Shown: positions 45,122-57,093 of the stretch, in pieces
Position numbering within the stretch: position 1 is the first letter of the stretch
Layout: each line of letters starts with the position of its first letter
NCBI RefSeq assembly: GCF_932274485.2
Contig: NC_065880.2
Location: 74,829,730-74,893,729, forward strand
Origin: Patella vulgata
Lineage: Eukaryota > Mollusca > Gastropoda > Patellidae
Reading direction: 5' to 3'
DNA length: 64,000 nucleotides
The notes under the pieces: generated by a model
Database searches by the model: none
The model's input: the letters and a program-made list of their open reading frames with translations, nothing else
What the model was told of the DNA's origin: nothing
Translations under genes and position numbers: made by a program

Positions 45122-45248
45122 CCCGACATCACGACAATCCGACATCACGACATTTTAACCCGATGTCAGGTTGTCGTGGTGACGGGTTAAAATGTCGTAG
45201 TGTCGGGCTGTCGCCTTATAAAGGGCGACACCACGACATCACGACATG
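45122..45248. repeat. Inverted and direct repeats of CGACATCACGACA
   Basis: The motif ccgacatcacgacat recurs four times in direct or inverted form. A central palindrome has arms ending ttttaacccg and cgggttaaaa. GC content is far above the surroundings. Confidence 0.85.
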
Positions 45249-45295
45249 ATACTAATCTAGCACAATAAATATCAATATAACAGGAAGCAAAGATA

Positions 45296-45422
45296 TGAGT
45301 TTAACGTCCACTCAACATAGGTGCGATTTCATTTTCTTCATTGGCTTGCCGGGGTACCGGGAGAAAACCCACGGGTTTAGACAGGGGACACTACTCTTAA
45401 TCGCGATTGAAACAATGCCACT
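45296..45422 (-). repeat. SINE A, internally deleted, minus orientation
   Basis: From gagtttaacgtccactcaac to cgattgaaacaatgccact, with the middle shortened. Confidence 0.65.
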
Positions 45423-45896
45423 GTTTCCTTTACTATTTTGAGACTAACCCGTAGTTATTTTCATTATCTATGGTTGATTAAATGTACGTAGGTCTTCAAG
45501 TTCCGTGTTTAGGACGTCAAATAGGCCCATGTGTATTATGCGAGAGGGGCGTCTGCCTTTATAACGGCGTTTCATACTATCGTAATTGGTTGTTTTGGAT
45601 ATTCACTTTATGATTTATTTGCCTTTTCTCCCTGGATCTAACAGTTTATATTTCTTTCCGAAGGACTAGGAACTTTTCGGAATTTTGAAAAATATAAAAT
45701 TGTATTGCATATTAAATTACCGAATATATAGCGTGTATACAGCATGTATTAAATTTTGTTCAAATAATATATAGGTTATCAAGGACATTTTTATTCATTC
45801 ATAGTTTAGAGTACCGTAACCTTTTTTACAATAGTTAGCTGTCGAAGAGTCGATAAAACTCAGATTTGAACCTATCAGCGTTCAACAATTCACGAG

Positions 45897-45950
45897 CCAA
45901 TCGTGTTGGACGAGTCCACATGTGGCTGTCACTAGGCAACTCGTATAAAA
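45897..45950 (+). promoter_or_regulatory. Arginine kinase promoter A: CCAAT and TATA boxes
   Basis: A CCAAT box lies at 45897-45901 and a TATAAAA box at 45944-45950. The ATG of first exon A is 83 bp downstream of the TATA box. A start site is expected near 45975, just before the pyrimidine-rich ttcttcttctc. Confidence 0.75.
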
Positions 45951-46032
45951 CCAACATCGTTTCTTCTTCTCATCGCAGACGCCGAGGATATTTTCTGACA
46001 CAGTAATACCTAATAGCTTGTTATTTATCAAG

Positions 46033-46198
46033 ATGGCACAGGGACAAAATTTGAACGCCGATCAGTTGTTTGAAAAAATAAACGCGGCTAAGGATTCTAA
46101 ATCTTTATTGAAGAAACATCTGACTCCTGAAATATTCGCTGCTACTAAGGACAAGGTTTCTAAATTTAAAGGAACATTGGCTGATTGTATCCGATCAG
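46033..46198 (+). CDS. Arginine kinase alternative first exon A
   Basis: Codes for the N-terminal helical domain up to TLADCIRS and ends in phase 1 at the strong donor gtgagt. It matches first exon B at 29 of 45 aligned residues. The nucleotide sequence differs at many synonymous sites, so the duplication is old while the protein sequence is still constrained. Confidence 0.85.
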
Positions 46199-49100
46199 GT
46201 GAGTCCTGTGTTTTTATTTTGAAATCGATATTGCACGTCACGTGTTTGCAGTTTTCATTACGATGCATGCATCATCATGCAGTCGATGTAGAGCGCCATG
46301 TCATTTAATATGCCGACTGTCTTGGCGGACCTCGTAGAGGACACCAGAAGGTTATCGTTGTAAACTGCCCGCTACACTGTTGCAAGTCTGAAATCCGAAC
46401 AAAGTAAATGTTGGAATTGCTAAATTTTATTCTCTTGCCATTTTGTTTTTTTTAGTTAATGTTTTCAATTAATCGCTAGGAATTTATATGGGAAGTTCAG
46501 GACATTTAAATATTGCGTAAGGTATACGTGGATTGTGGCAGTGCGTGATAAAATGTGACCAATGTGAATTGACTAGGAAAGGATTGTCTTTCTAGGTCAC
46601 CGAGAAATGAATATCGCAAATCGCTGATATATTTAGGTCAGGAAACAAGAGATGTTCCAAATCTGATCTTTATTTATTGATCGTGCCCTTAATTTACGAC
46701 AGACTAGCTACGCCAAGTTAAATTTAGACTCGTCATGTTAATTTAGTCAATGAAGGCGCATAAGATAAGAAATTACACATTAAACTGACTGCCATAGACT
46801 AACATCGGATAAATAGCCCGAGTTGGTTAATATCTTCTGCTGTACACACGCCCTTCCTCGCTATGCAATATATGGTATCTATTTATAGTATGCCGGTAAT
46901 GTACTAACGTACTATAGGCCAACTTCAGTGTACATTTCCTGTATTAAACAAGGATATGTGAAGGTTACGCCACGAAACATTGCCATCCTGTTCTGCATGC
47001 CAACAAGTCTTTTTGTAGTTCGCGGTCCATAGACAAATTATAAATCCCAGATTAATTGGGATACATTGTGAGAAAATGAATAAGAATTTTAAAAAATAGT
47101 CTTCCAGGAAAAGCCGACTTTATAATTATATACAACATTTGAACACTACGTGAAAACTTGGCACCGTTAATCAAGATATCATATTTCTGGTTAATGCTGA
47201 TTTTACAATAAGTATTGTTATCGATGTATGAAGTCCATTGTATGCTAGCGTCGAATTATATCGGCATGTAGCCAAGTAGGTTATAGTGACTGACTGGCTA
47301 TATGATTACCAGCCTTAGTAAATTTATAAAACTATAGACCAGAAATACACTATAGATATAATAACCTTCAAGAAAGAACCAAGGTTGTCAGCGATACAGG
47401 TGTCTGATCTAAGGTGGGGGGGGGGGGGAATTGTTCACAGTAAAAGTCCTGAATTAACATGGTAGTTGGCTTTTATTTGGAAACGGATGGGTTGGGGGTA
47501 ACGCGTACGCGTGAAATCACATGGTATATCAGTGGCGTGGTTTCGATTGCCTACCTGTACGCGACAAGGAGTAGGTTCGCCTGTTCAACCTCGGGTCCTC
47601 CGGTACCCCCCCCCCCCCCCCCGCTAAAGAACCTACGCGCAAGCGAATTATTGAAATAAAGTTAAACCATGCAAATTACCTAGATTTGTGTCGAGTGGAC
47701 GTATATAACCCCATTTGAAAATTTGATTCTTTAATTGTTGCCCTTGATCCGATTTGCAAGAATAAATTATTTAGGTAACTTACGGTAACAATTCTCACGG
47801 AGTTATTCGACTTGGGTGTTTTAAACCATATCTTCTAAAGGATAATAGTTATCACAGATTTGATATTTACAGATCGCTATTTACAGTAGGCCTACCCTCT
47901 AAAGCCCGAACGGGGTGGAGTGTGGGTTTCGCCTAACCATGTCGACCTGGACTGTGTTGCTAATGGTGGTCGTTGCATTTCAGAACGAGACTTTTAATAG
48001 TTTAGTGATTACAACTGCAGTTTTTGATCAATACATCATGTGTTGGCCGAGAAAGTTAATCGAGATTTTCCGGCATGGTTTTCCCCGTGTTGGTGGTGCA
48101 AGACAGGGTCGGGGGGGGGGGGGCGAAAAACCGAGGTCATGTGGTCATGTGTACGCATTGGCATCCACGAAAAGATCCCTTGACAGTTGGAATTCGTTAT
48201 AAGAGTAGGTCATCAGACGCTGTCCGGGCAAAATTTCCCTCGTACTACTGCATGTCGTATGCCCGTCTTCAATAGCCCAGTCGGAGCAGAACCGTAAGAC
48301 GTTAAAATTTTATTTCACATAATAGACCTGTGCATCTTTAGCTCAACAAATTAATAAACCGAGCCGACAACATCGTTAAAATATTCGATGTATTGATAAA
48401 TGGAAGACTGGATATCGATTTGTTCAAATCTCCTTCACTCAAAATAAAAATAGATAAAAACCTCTATTCAATCATAGGCCTATCCCTTTCAATCCGATTT
48501 CAATGTCGCATACAGCAGCGAAATATATTCGTGGATAGTGCATTATTCGGAACATTTCGAAAGGAATTGGCATACTGGTATTTTAAAGTAATAGAATCTA
48601 CCAATAGATATATTTATATTGTATATTCAATTTATATGGATAAATGACTGAATTCTGCCAGCAGATCCCCGATTAATATTGTTCACGACCCAAATAACCT
48701 ATTTTATTATGATCAGTAGTGGAATACCGCGTTTTATCAGTGAAATAAAAGTGTTATTCCACTGGCTATTTGTTTTTCCCTAAAATGATTGTAAAATCAT
48801 AAAATAGAACATTTGTCGTTTGGTCGTGAATAACATATTTTATTTCATCTCTAAGCAAGAAAACGTTTATATTTTCACTCATGCTACGCATTCGTGAAAG
48901 TATAAGTTTTCTTGCTTAATGAAATAAAATATGTTATTCACTCTTAAACGACAAATATCCTCTATTTAGACGGGCATTCATTGCAAAAGGCCGGCTGGTG
49001 TGTTTGCATGTTTATTTACAAATTTTCTTCGTGTCTCGACATTTGTCAGGCATTTAGACTTGGACCACGTAAAACAGATTTTTCTTGACTATACAATATT

Positions 49101-52100
49101 CTAAAAGTAAATACAAACGCAGATATGTCTATCCCGAAGTCGGTGGGGTTCATTCGTGGTAAAAAGCGGTTGTCCACGACGCATTTATATGACCCCAACT
49201 GAGAAAATTTAGATGTCGTCGTGTTCTTGTAAAGTCCTTTTACAAGAAAAGTGTTGGAATAATGGGGTGCCGTAGCCTACATTTATACACCCATGAGCTC
49301 TCGATAGAATGGGTGGTGCTGTCATGCAAGATGTAGACGGGCCCACATGGCCTGTAAACCTTTCTAAGCTATAATGGTGTGGTGACCTATCGAGATTTTT
49401 TAGAAATTATGAGTATAGGATAGGCCTCCAGAGAGTATCGGCGAGTTGGACAAGTTTCTTACGACCTAGGCCTACATCAGGACCCCACATTAATAGGGAT
49501 GAACGAGAAAATTGAATTATTTCTCCGGCAATCCAATTTGATTCGAGAACACAACTTACCTTTTTTTTTCTCTTCCTGACCATCTACAACTGAAATGACC
49601 GATCTAGCAAATAATCATTTTGCTATTAGTTTTTGGCCTCTATAGTCTATAGGGCCCTACCGTAGACTAATAACCTTTATCCCCTCTTAGTGACCCAATC
49701 AGGTGACTATAATGGATTATTTCTATGATCTTCAGATTAGTTTTAAGTCATATAATTTCGAACTTTTGCTATGTTTTTTTGAACATGGGCCAAGGTCAAT
49801 CGGTCAAGGTAAATGGCCTTATAGGCTACACTTCATGAATGTACTTAAATGGTAGCCTACCACAAGTTAAAATTTGAGGCCTTCCAATTTATTTATTTTT
49901 TTAAATGACAATCTATTAAGAAATTAGACTGTTTACATTCTTTCAAATATATATTTCCATAGATGAAATATAAATGAAACCAAATCCTAGTTTGTCCGTT
50001 CATTAGCAGGTTAATCGGATTTGCAACAAGTAGTAATAATTTGGCGCTTAGTTCGTTGGCTTCTAATCTTCTGAGGCAACGTTAATCCAAAATCTGATTG
50101 GTTGCTACACGTATGACGTCATGCCACTTGGTGACGTTTTTTTATTATAAATTGGTTGGAAGTTTGAACGAAGTAACAGTTGTGTTGCATCTTGTCAGCG
50201 TTGTTTTGGTATTACAAATTAGCTTAGAACAACGATCTAAACATGGCCTCAAATTTATCCATCGATGAATTGTGGAAGAAACTACAAGGAGCAACAGACT
50301 GCAAGTCGTTGCTGAAGAAAAATCTTACCGAATCAATTTTCAAAGAATTGAAGGATGTGAAATCTAAATTTGGTGGCACTTTGGCCGATTGCATTCGTTC
50401 AGGTTTGCTTCTTTTTTTTTAAAAGGACGATTGTGGTGGCTATGACTTACTGAGATCTATGGAACTTAATTTCGTATAATTTTGAATTGAGCCTTTTGTT
50501 GTAGCCTATATTGTTTGGGCGACATTGTTGGGCATGCCGCGTAGCCTGTTTTAGTTAGGCTAGTGTAGAGAAGAGATCTAGGCCTAGATCTACACGATTC
50601 TTCTCCTTTACTTATCCGTCAATTTGGCTATAATATTAACGATTTCTCCTTAATCCGTTTCTTTCATATAATTAGAAAATATCTTAATTTCGATATCGTT
50701 ATGTCTAGGCTAGAAAAGTGTAACTGCCGTCGTACCCACCCAGCTAGGCCTATATAATATTGATATAACCAGGTCTTTATAGGCCCCACCCAAGCCATTC
50801 TAATTTCTAGTACATGGTAGCCTAGTACTAGCAGGCTAGTAATTAAGCTTAACTAGGCCTAAGTCGACCTGAATGAGGATAATTATTAACAACCAAACGG
50901 TGAAGTACGCCTCGCCAAATGAAAAATGCACGTCTACTGACTAAAACCGTAAAAAGGTAACTCGCACAGCCGGTTTTGGCTCTCTTTTTTTCTTTTGTAA
51001 GTTAGGTTTGTAATTTATAATATTATCCTTTTCATTGCAGGATGCATGAACCCAGACAGTGGTGTTGGAATCTATGCGTCTGACCCTGATGCTTACACCA
51101 CGTTTGCTGCTGTTCTCGACCCCGTCATCAAGGATTACCACAACGTCACAGAACTGAACCACCCCAAGCCAGACTTCGGTGATACCTCTAAACTTGACTT
51201 CGGTGATTTGGATCCCTCTGGTGACATGATTGTGTCTACCCGTGTCCGTGTTGGCAGAAGTCATGCCAGCTATGGCTTTCCACCCGTTCTTACACTGGAA
51301 GTGAGTAGACCGCATTTATTAATAATGGTAGTAGAAATGAAGTTTGGTCCGTTACGTCATACTTAACTTTTCCACTCCATCCGGTCTATGTAGTGTGCTT
51401 AATGCTATGAGGGGACGATTTTGCTAGATCTTTTTAGAGTACACAGGACACACACGGGACCTCGGATTGCGTCCCAATCCGATCGACTGGCCGTTTTTCT
51501 TTGGCAATGCCAGGCCCCACCCTGCACCACTAACGGGGGGGGGGGGGAGACCACGCTCTGAAAAACCATGAAATCAAACCAATACTTGCTGAACCAACCG
51601 TTTAATATTACCGGTACCAGTATGATATATATATTAACGAATTCGTAAAGACGGCCATTCAGCCAAACCATCCTGAAATGATTATATCATGATTATAAAA
51701 CTTTGTTATATTCAGGATCGTGTTGAAATGGAAAAGAACACGGTTAAGTGTCTGGCGAAATTGACCGGCGATTTGAAAGGTGAATACTGCCCACTCACGG
51801 GTATGACCAAAGAAAAACAAGCTGAGCTCACAGCGGATCATTTCCTCTTCAACGATAGTGATAGGTACGTTTTGCATTATAATTTAAGATGTCCTTATCA
51901 GAATTCCCCCTCCCCAAATGTTTAGTTGGTAATTATTTGGTCTGGCTGTTCCAGTAAGAGTAGACATCTAGTTGTAATTAACCTTTTGAACTCCATAGGC
52001 AGTGAAAGGATGAACCCCATGGATTCTCACTGTTCTTCGCCCATCTTTGAAAATATAGTCGTGTACAGCATAAGTGGTTTATAAAGTTTACATTCCTATA

Positions 52101-54516
52101 TTTCAGATTCTTGAGGGAAGCTGGAGGCTACAATGATTGGCCCACAGGCCGAGGTATCTACTTTGCCACCAATAAAAAATTCTTAGTATGGGTCAACGAG
52201 GAGGATCATCTCCGATTTATCTCTATGCAAATGGGAGGCAACTTAGGTGAAGTTTATACCCGATTAGTCAAGGTGAGTACAGGTCTTGCAGATTTCATTT
52301 GAACCCGTTTTTGAAAATGTGTTGATTATCGTGTCTCTGACTTGACATAAACAGAATTGTTAATCTAGTAGTAAATTAGTCAGTGCATCATTTTGTAAAT
52401 AACAAGTTTTCCACAACTTAAATCCACCATGTACGCAGATCAAAATATAAACGGTAGTCTCCCGCAGCTCCCGGCAGCTTATTAATCGGTTTGAATTCAA
52501 GATGGGCGATTGATATTTAGTAAAATGTTACATAAATGAGCGTCTGCGGTAAATTGTAATTGAAAATGACTATCGACAGTTATGTTTTAAATCTTAAAAG
52601 CAGTTCGTTCTGAAATTTTGATTAGAAAAACAAATGTCTCATTGGATCCATTTAGTCATAATAGTTTTATGCTTATGGGAGCTCAAATAAATAATATATG
52701 TAAATTGTGCTATTTTAATATCAGAAATATAGGTAAAATACGTAAATCTGTTAACTGCAGAGGCCGCTAAGTCACTTGTTAATTCTCTGGTCACTTCTCG
52801 ATTAGATCACTTTAATTCACTTTTAGTTGGTAGTTGGCTTTTAGTTGGTAGTTGGTTTACCTTAAAGTTTAAAGCTTACAGATAAATTACAGAATACTGC
52901 GGCTAGACTTGTTACTTAACTAAGAAATGTGACCACATAACTCATGTTTTATATAATTTACACTGGTTACCTGTTAAATATCGAATTGATTTTAAGATTT
53001 TATTACTTTTAAATGTTTAAATAATTTAGCTCTTGTTTACCTCTCAGATCTTTTAGAACTTTATACACCTGGCCGGCCGAACATTACGTACATCAGAAAC
53101 TACTTTTAAAGCCCAAAACTGTTCAACTAGTCTCTTTATGGTCAGCGCTCTTTTAGTTATCAAGCACCTGTTTTATGGAATCTATTTTTAGTTTAAGATG
53201 TTGTACATCTCTATATTCTTTTAAAAAAAAAACTTTTAAGATGTACATCTCTATATTCTTTTAAAAAAAAAAAACCCCAACTTAAAACACATTTATTTAA
53301 TCAGGCTTTTAACTGACAATCGTTAACATGTCCATAATCTTTATGTATAATTTACATTGTCACTTTGTAAAGTGCCCCTGAACATGTTATATGAAAGGGC
53401 GCACTATAAATAATAATAATGTCTTAGTATTTCTCGGAAGAAAATAAATTCCCCAGTTTCAATTTCTTGGTCAATTTTAATAACGCCTGTTTGGCCTAAA
53501 AAGAATACTGTTATTGATGAACTTGTATTGAGCTATAGATTTTTCTAAATGTTTTTCTTTATTCTCCAGGCCATCAAAGAACTGGAGACAAGCGGTCTTG
53601 AATTCGCCAAGAAGGATAACCTTGGTTACCTTACATTCTGCCCCAGTAACTTGGGCACCACCCTCCGAGCCTCTGTACATATTAAAATCCCCAAGTTGGC
53701 TGCAGATCCAGAATTCAAGAAATTTTGCGATGGTCTTCACATCCAAGCCCGAGGTATGTAGTAGCATGGTTTATTTGGAGGTTAAGTGTATCTTATTCTT
53801 AAAGCCTTTTCGGAACTCGATTAGTATCGTTTTATTTTCACGATTCTGAATTTTCTACAATACCACCTGTCGTTCATTATGTTGAAGACTTTAGGAAGTT
53901 TATAACATTGTGCCATTTTCATTGTTTACAAGACAGATCCATAATCACTAACGGTAAAATTTTGAAATGTTGGACATACATACTGATGTAAAGATATTCA
54001 TATCTTATGAGTCTTCGAACGGGATCGATAGACTTCCACCCTTATTCCAATAAATGGTCAAACTCAACTTCACCGTCTACAATAGGACTAAAATGTCTAC
54101 CTATGATAATCGAGTTGCAAAGTTCAAGGTTCATTCAATGTTAAGGTTGCCGTGGAGGTCGCGATGTCACAACCTGATTGGACGCAACTGCTCACGTGTC
54201 TGTAGATAACATAGCTATAAATTCGGGAATTTTGAAGTAAACGAGCAACGTCTAGATGTTAAACTCGCAGTCGTTTGCTTCAGGAACATGCAACTCGGTA
54301 GCAATGCCCTTGTTTCTTGTTTGTCGGTATCGGTATTTTAAATGTCATTTTATTGAAATTTCAGGTATTCACGGTGAGCATACTGAATCTGTTGGCGGTG
54401 TTTACGATATCTCTAACAAACGTCGATTAGGTCTAACCGAGATCGAAGCTGTACAAGAAATGAGACGGGGCGTTGAAGCTGTCATTAAACGTGAGAAAGA
54501 ACTAAGCGGAAAATAA
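46033..54516 (+). CDS. Arginine kinase, isoform A (upstream first exon)
   Basis: Arginine kinase reversibly moves the ATP gamma-phosphate to L-arginine, buffering ATP in the cytosol of invertebrate muscle and nerve. Exons: 46033-46198, 51041-51300, 51716-51864, 52107-52272, 53570-53753, 54365-54516. These give 1,077 nt and 358 residues, the usual single-domain length. All borders are GT-AG, with phases 1, 0, 2, 0, 1. Visible hallmarks are the guanidino-specificity loop [20 protein letters not shown] in the nucleotide-binding region, VNEEDHLRF with the catalytic Glu, [16 protein letters not shown] with the active-site Cys at residue 271, and [18 protein letters not shown] in the mobile loop. 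First exon A encodes 55 residues beginning [20 protein letters not shown]. No stop or frameshift is seen. The start is the first ATG after a TATA promoter. Confidence 0.9.
46199..47458. other. Arginine kinase intron, first part
   Basis: Intron A sequence with no recognised repeat or exon up to the SINE A at 47459. Confidence 0.45.
47459..47716 (+). repeat. SINE A, core partly deleted
   Basis: It has a B box at ggtttcgattg, tcaacctcgggtcctccggt and a C run, then caagcgaattattgaaataa. The 3' motif is altered (tggacgtatataacccc). Confidence 0.7.
48040..48317 (+). repeat. SINE B, head missing
   Basis: From tgtgttggccgagaaagtta to ccgtaagacgttaaaatttt, with a G run replacing part of the middle. 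Confidence 0.75.
48811..48956. mobile_element. Foldback element, about 65-bp arms
   Basis: atttgtcgtttggtcgtgaa at the left is mirrored by ctcttaaacgacaaat at the right, and taacatattttatttcat by atgaaataaaatatgtta. A smaller hairpin built on agtggaata lies just upstream at 48717-48770. Confidence 0.85.
48957..50096. other. Region upstream of promoter B, nothing recognised
   Basis: No repeat or exon identified before the inverted CCAAT box. Confidence 0.4.
50114..50152 (+). promoter_or_regulatory. Arginine kinase promoter B: CRE and TATA box
   Basis: A perfect palindromic CRE/ATF site TGACGTCA lies at 50114-50121 and TATAAAT at 50146-50152. An inverted CCAAT (attggttgc) lies just upstream, near 50097. 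The ATG of first exon B is 91 bp after the TATA box. Confidence 0.75.
50243..50402 (+). CDS. Arginine kinase alternative first exon B
   Basis: Lies 4.2 kb downstream of exon A and 638 bp before the shared exon. It is open from ATG to the donor and ends GTLADCIRS, identical in protein to the end of exon A, with its own TATA promoter and CRE. Confidence 0.88.
50243..54516 (+). CDS. Arginine kinase, isoform B (downstream first exon)
   Basis: Uses first exon 50243-50402 (53 residues, [20 protein letters not shown] at the start) and then the same five exons as isoform A. These give 1,071 nt and 356 residues. The active-site Cys falls at residue 269. The first exon ends in phase 1 at gtttgc, a weaker donor than that of exon A. 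Its N-terminus, with ELWKKL and CKSLLKK, is the form I associate with typical molluscan arginine kinases, so B may be the main muscle form; that is inference. Confidence 0.9.
51041..51300 (+). CDS. Arginine kinase shared exon with the specificity loop
   Basis: Encodes [19 protein letters not shown], including the Asp (before SGVGIYA) that stabilises the closed substrate-bound form in this family, and continues to the [10 protein letters not shown] nucleotide-binding segment. Confidence 0.92.
51380..51566 (-). repeat. SINE B fragment, minus orientation, diverged
   Basis: In the second arginine kinase intron of isoform B: tgctatgaggggacgatttt, cacgggacctcggattgcgt and ccctgcaccactaac, then a G run. 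Confidence 0.65.
52660..53424 (+). mobile_element. LINE 3' fragment (L2/CR1-like, jockey superfamily)
   Basis: 5'-truncated copy in the intron between arginine kinase exons 52107-52272 and 53570-53753. Translated pieces match the end of a reverse transcriptase [70 protein letters not shown] and [15 protein letters not shown]. It is broken by several frameshifts and stops. The 3' end is gggcgcactataaataataa with a TAA-type tail, as in L2-like LINEs. A 28-bp stretch (gatgtacatctctatattct) is locally duplicated near 53190-53270. Confidence 0.85.
53570..53753 (+). CDS. Arginine kinase shared exon with the active-site cysteine
   Basis: Contains the phosphagen kinase signature [10 protein letters not shown] and the arginine that follows it (LRASVHI). 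It follows a LINE-filled intron. Confidence 0.93.
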
Positions 54517-54923
54517 ATTCCTGACCCTGTTACTGTCATTTTGAATTTACAGTATTTGAACTTGTATATAATGTGTGTTTATAGACTGTGTCAGAATTAT
54601 CCGAATATCCACTGGTCTCAAAACAAAACAAAAAATGGCTAGATTAAATTCTTGACCCTAACACCATTTTAAATCCTAAGCTAAGATTCAAAAAGCGCAT
54701 ACTTCATAAAAGTGTTTGCTTGACATATCTCGGCAGCACTGTTATTTATTCCACTTTTTTTTTATTTGTTTTGTTAACTATCTATAGGCGCGAAGATCCA
54801 GACGGTTAATCGTTTTGTTTTCGATCATCTCGAGTAACCAGGATCCTAGTGATTATCGGTGTGATGTTAGATCTATTTATTACCAGAAATAGAACAAATT
54901 CCTATTTCTAGAATACCTGTGAT

Positions 54924-54929
54924 AATAAA
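54924..54929 (+). terminator. Arginine kinase poly(A) signal AATAAA
   Basis: AATAAA lies 408 bp after the stop codon; a second AATAAA lies at 54951-54956. Confidence 0.65.
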
Positions 54930-55239
54930 GAACCTTATTGAGACCCCAAGAATAAAAAATTGGAAAAGCAGACCTGTGTTTTTATTTATGTATCCAATTT
55001 GGATATAAATTGGGTTGGGACCTCATGGCCAAGGGGCAGTTCACATTATAGAAATGGCAACCATAATGGGTTATTTGATACTATCCCTGAAATACGGCTG
55101 AAGGCAAAGATGCTTGTGTAGCGTATTGGAATCGAATATTGACACGTTTTTATTCTATAATTTCTTAATGCAAGGCAATATCGCAACTCCCATTCTGTAC
55201 CCTCCGTTTCCCCTTACAAAACTATCTGAACCCAATATT

Positions 55240-55798
55240 GGGATGTAAGCATCACGACCCAACCAGGCCCCGGTTTCACAAGGCATTCTCGGACTGAGTT
55301 GAGAATTCACTCTCAATCTCAGTTTATAAGATTTTTCATCCAGAAACGCATAAGTTTGAACATATTCTTATGCATTTGATACATAAGTTTTATAAGGAGC
55401 TATATTTTATAATAAGTCGAACAATTTTGAGTAAATTAACTGAGGAAAAGTGGGCCAGTCTTCCGCGCAAGTCGACATTTTATGTGGACGGGTCGTGTTG
55501 CAAAAACCGGGTATGTTTTTATATCGCCCTTACCCCTCCCCGCCCCAACTGGTCGGCCAAGCTATTTGCAACTATTCATACCCTGTAACATCGCCGTACC
55601 TCCAAGAGAAAGATTGTCTCGCCTTCCCAAACCAGGTGCAAGGTATTTTGGACTAATCATAAACTTTTGATTTTAACACGCCATTGGTCCGTTTATCCGA
55701 TCTTGAACGACAGGGCGGTGGTTTTACCCGGAAACATGCCAGAAAACCCCAAATCCTGTCTGATCTTTCAAGTTTCTCGTCAAGGCCACCCTCTCCCG

Positions 55799-55801
<3 letters not shown>
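55240..55801. other. No gene recognised
   Basis: ggccccggtttcacaaggca at 55267 resembles the end of a common foldback family, but no partner end was found. Confidence 0.35.

Positions 55802-55829
<28 letters not shown>
55802..55829. repeat. Poly-A tract
   Basis: A run of about 27 A. It could be the tail of a decayed retroposon, but nothing upstream is recognisable. Confidence 0.85.
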
Positions 55830-56701
55830 CCATTTTTCACTCCGGGTTCACCACTTTAAATCCCTTCAAAATTCCCACTGGCAAGATGAAGTACATGCAT
55901 ACACTGCTCTATTCAAATGTATGCACTTAATAACTAGAACCGTATAATTTACACCTTGCTCTCCTCGGCTATGTCATTAGTGTACAACCAATATAAAATG
56001 TTTTTCAACAAGTCTGAAATATTGATTTTATAACCTTGATTTTATAACCTATTTCATCCGTACATAAAATATATTCTATTGACCTCTGATATTGTAATCT
56101 AAATTGCGCAGCAAACATTACTTTAACATGCTAAGGTTTAAAATTATAGTTGACCTGTTTAAATTGGTTCTAATATTCACATGCAATGCAATGTGTAATA
56201 CTTTCTCCCGAAATCAATTTCGCATAAACTACCGACATTAATCTAAGATACTGTAAAAACAGTTTTTACGTACGAACATACATATAGGGTATTTTTATAA
56301 TAAAGATTTAAACTGCCTCGTCTTTTACTTGCATAAGACCTGGTTACATATACATGTATACAAATTTCAACTTTTTACATAGGTTGACTGCCAATCAAAC
56401 ATTCATAGCGTAGTCGTCCGGGCTTTTAAGACATATAAAGGTAAATTTACGTATATACATAGTCTATTGCATCCAATTTAATTTATAAATTTCAGCAGAT
56501 TGAAAATGACTTACTTTTACAAAATCGGTTGGCTGTGAATAAAATCTACTACCTACAATATTTACAAATTTCAACATATTGAAAATGCCTTACTTTTTAC
56601 AAATATAGGTTGTGTGTTAACAAAACCCACGCCCACCATAAGCGTAGTCCGTTCTTTTAAAATTCTGTTAAAAATTGATGAATGACCGTGAATTTCAATA
56701 C
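55830..56701. other. No gene recognised
   Basis: AT-rich intergenic sequence between the arginine kinase and DEG/ENaC genes. Confidence 0.4.
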
Positions 56702-56711
56702 ATTAATTCGT

Positions 56712-57061
56712 GAATTCAAATGGGGTCTAACGTCCTACTTTTCTGCACTTGGCTAATAAAGGAGGGGCATACGCTAAGTAGTGTGCTGTGAAGGAAATTT
56801 TTGCCCGGACAGCGATGCTATGGCTTACTCTTATTTCGAATTCCAACTGTCAAGGGTTCTTTTATGTGCACGCTAATGTTTTCACTGGACCTCGGTTTTT
56901 CGTCCCATTCGAACGACTAGACACTGCCCTTGCCAGGCCCGCCGTCCTGCATCACTGACAGGAGTCGACCACGCCGGAATATCCTGAAGAACTTTCTTGG
57001 CCAACAAAGGGAGCAAACCCGAGACTTCCCGTCTTACTCACTGAGCCACAGTGGCCCCGAA
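56712..57061 (-). repeat. SINE B, minus orientation, 10-bp TSD
   Basis: From gaattcaaatggggtctaac to ctgagccacagtggccccga. ATTAATTCGT is duplicated at 56702-56711 and 57062-57071. The sequence is diverged although the duplication is intact. Confidence 0.85.
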
Positions 57062-57093
57062 ATTAATTCGTATAACTAAACAACCTTGGGTTT

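Noticed and set aside
53549-53761. Separate start codons inside arginine kinase introns
   Set aside because: Frames running from intron into exon are chance extensions; the exon borders at 53570 and 53753 fit the protein family.
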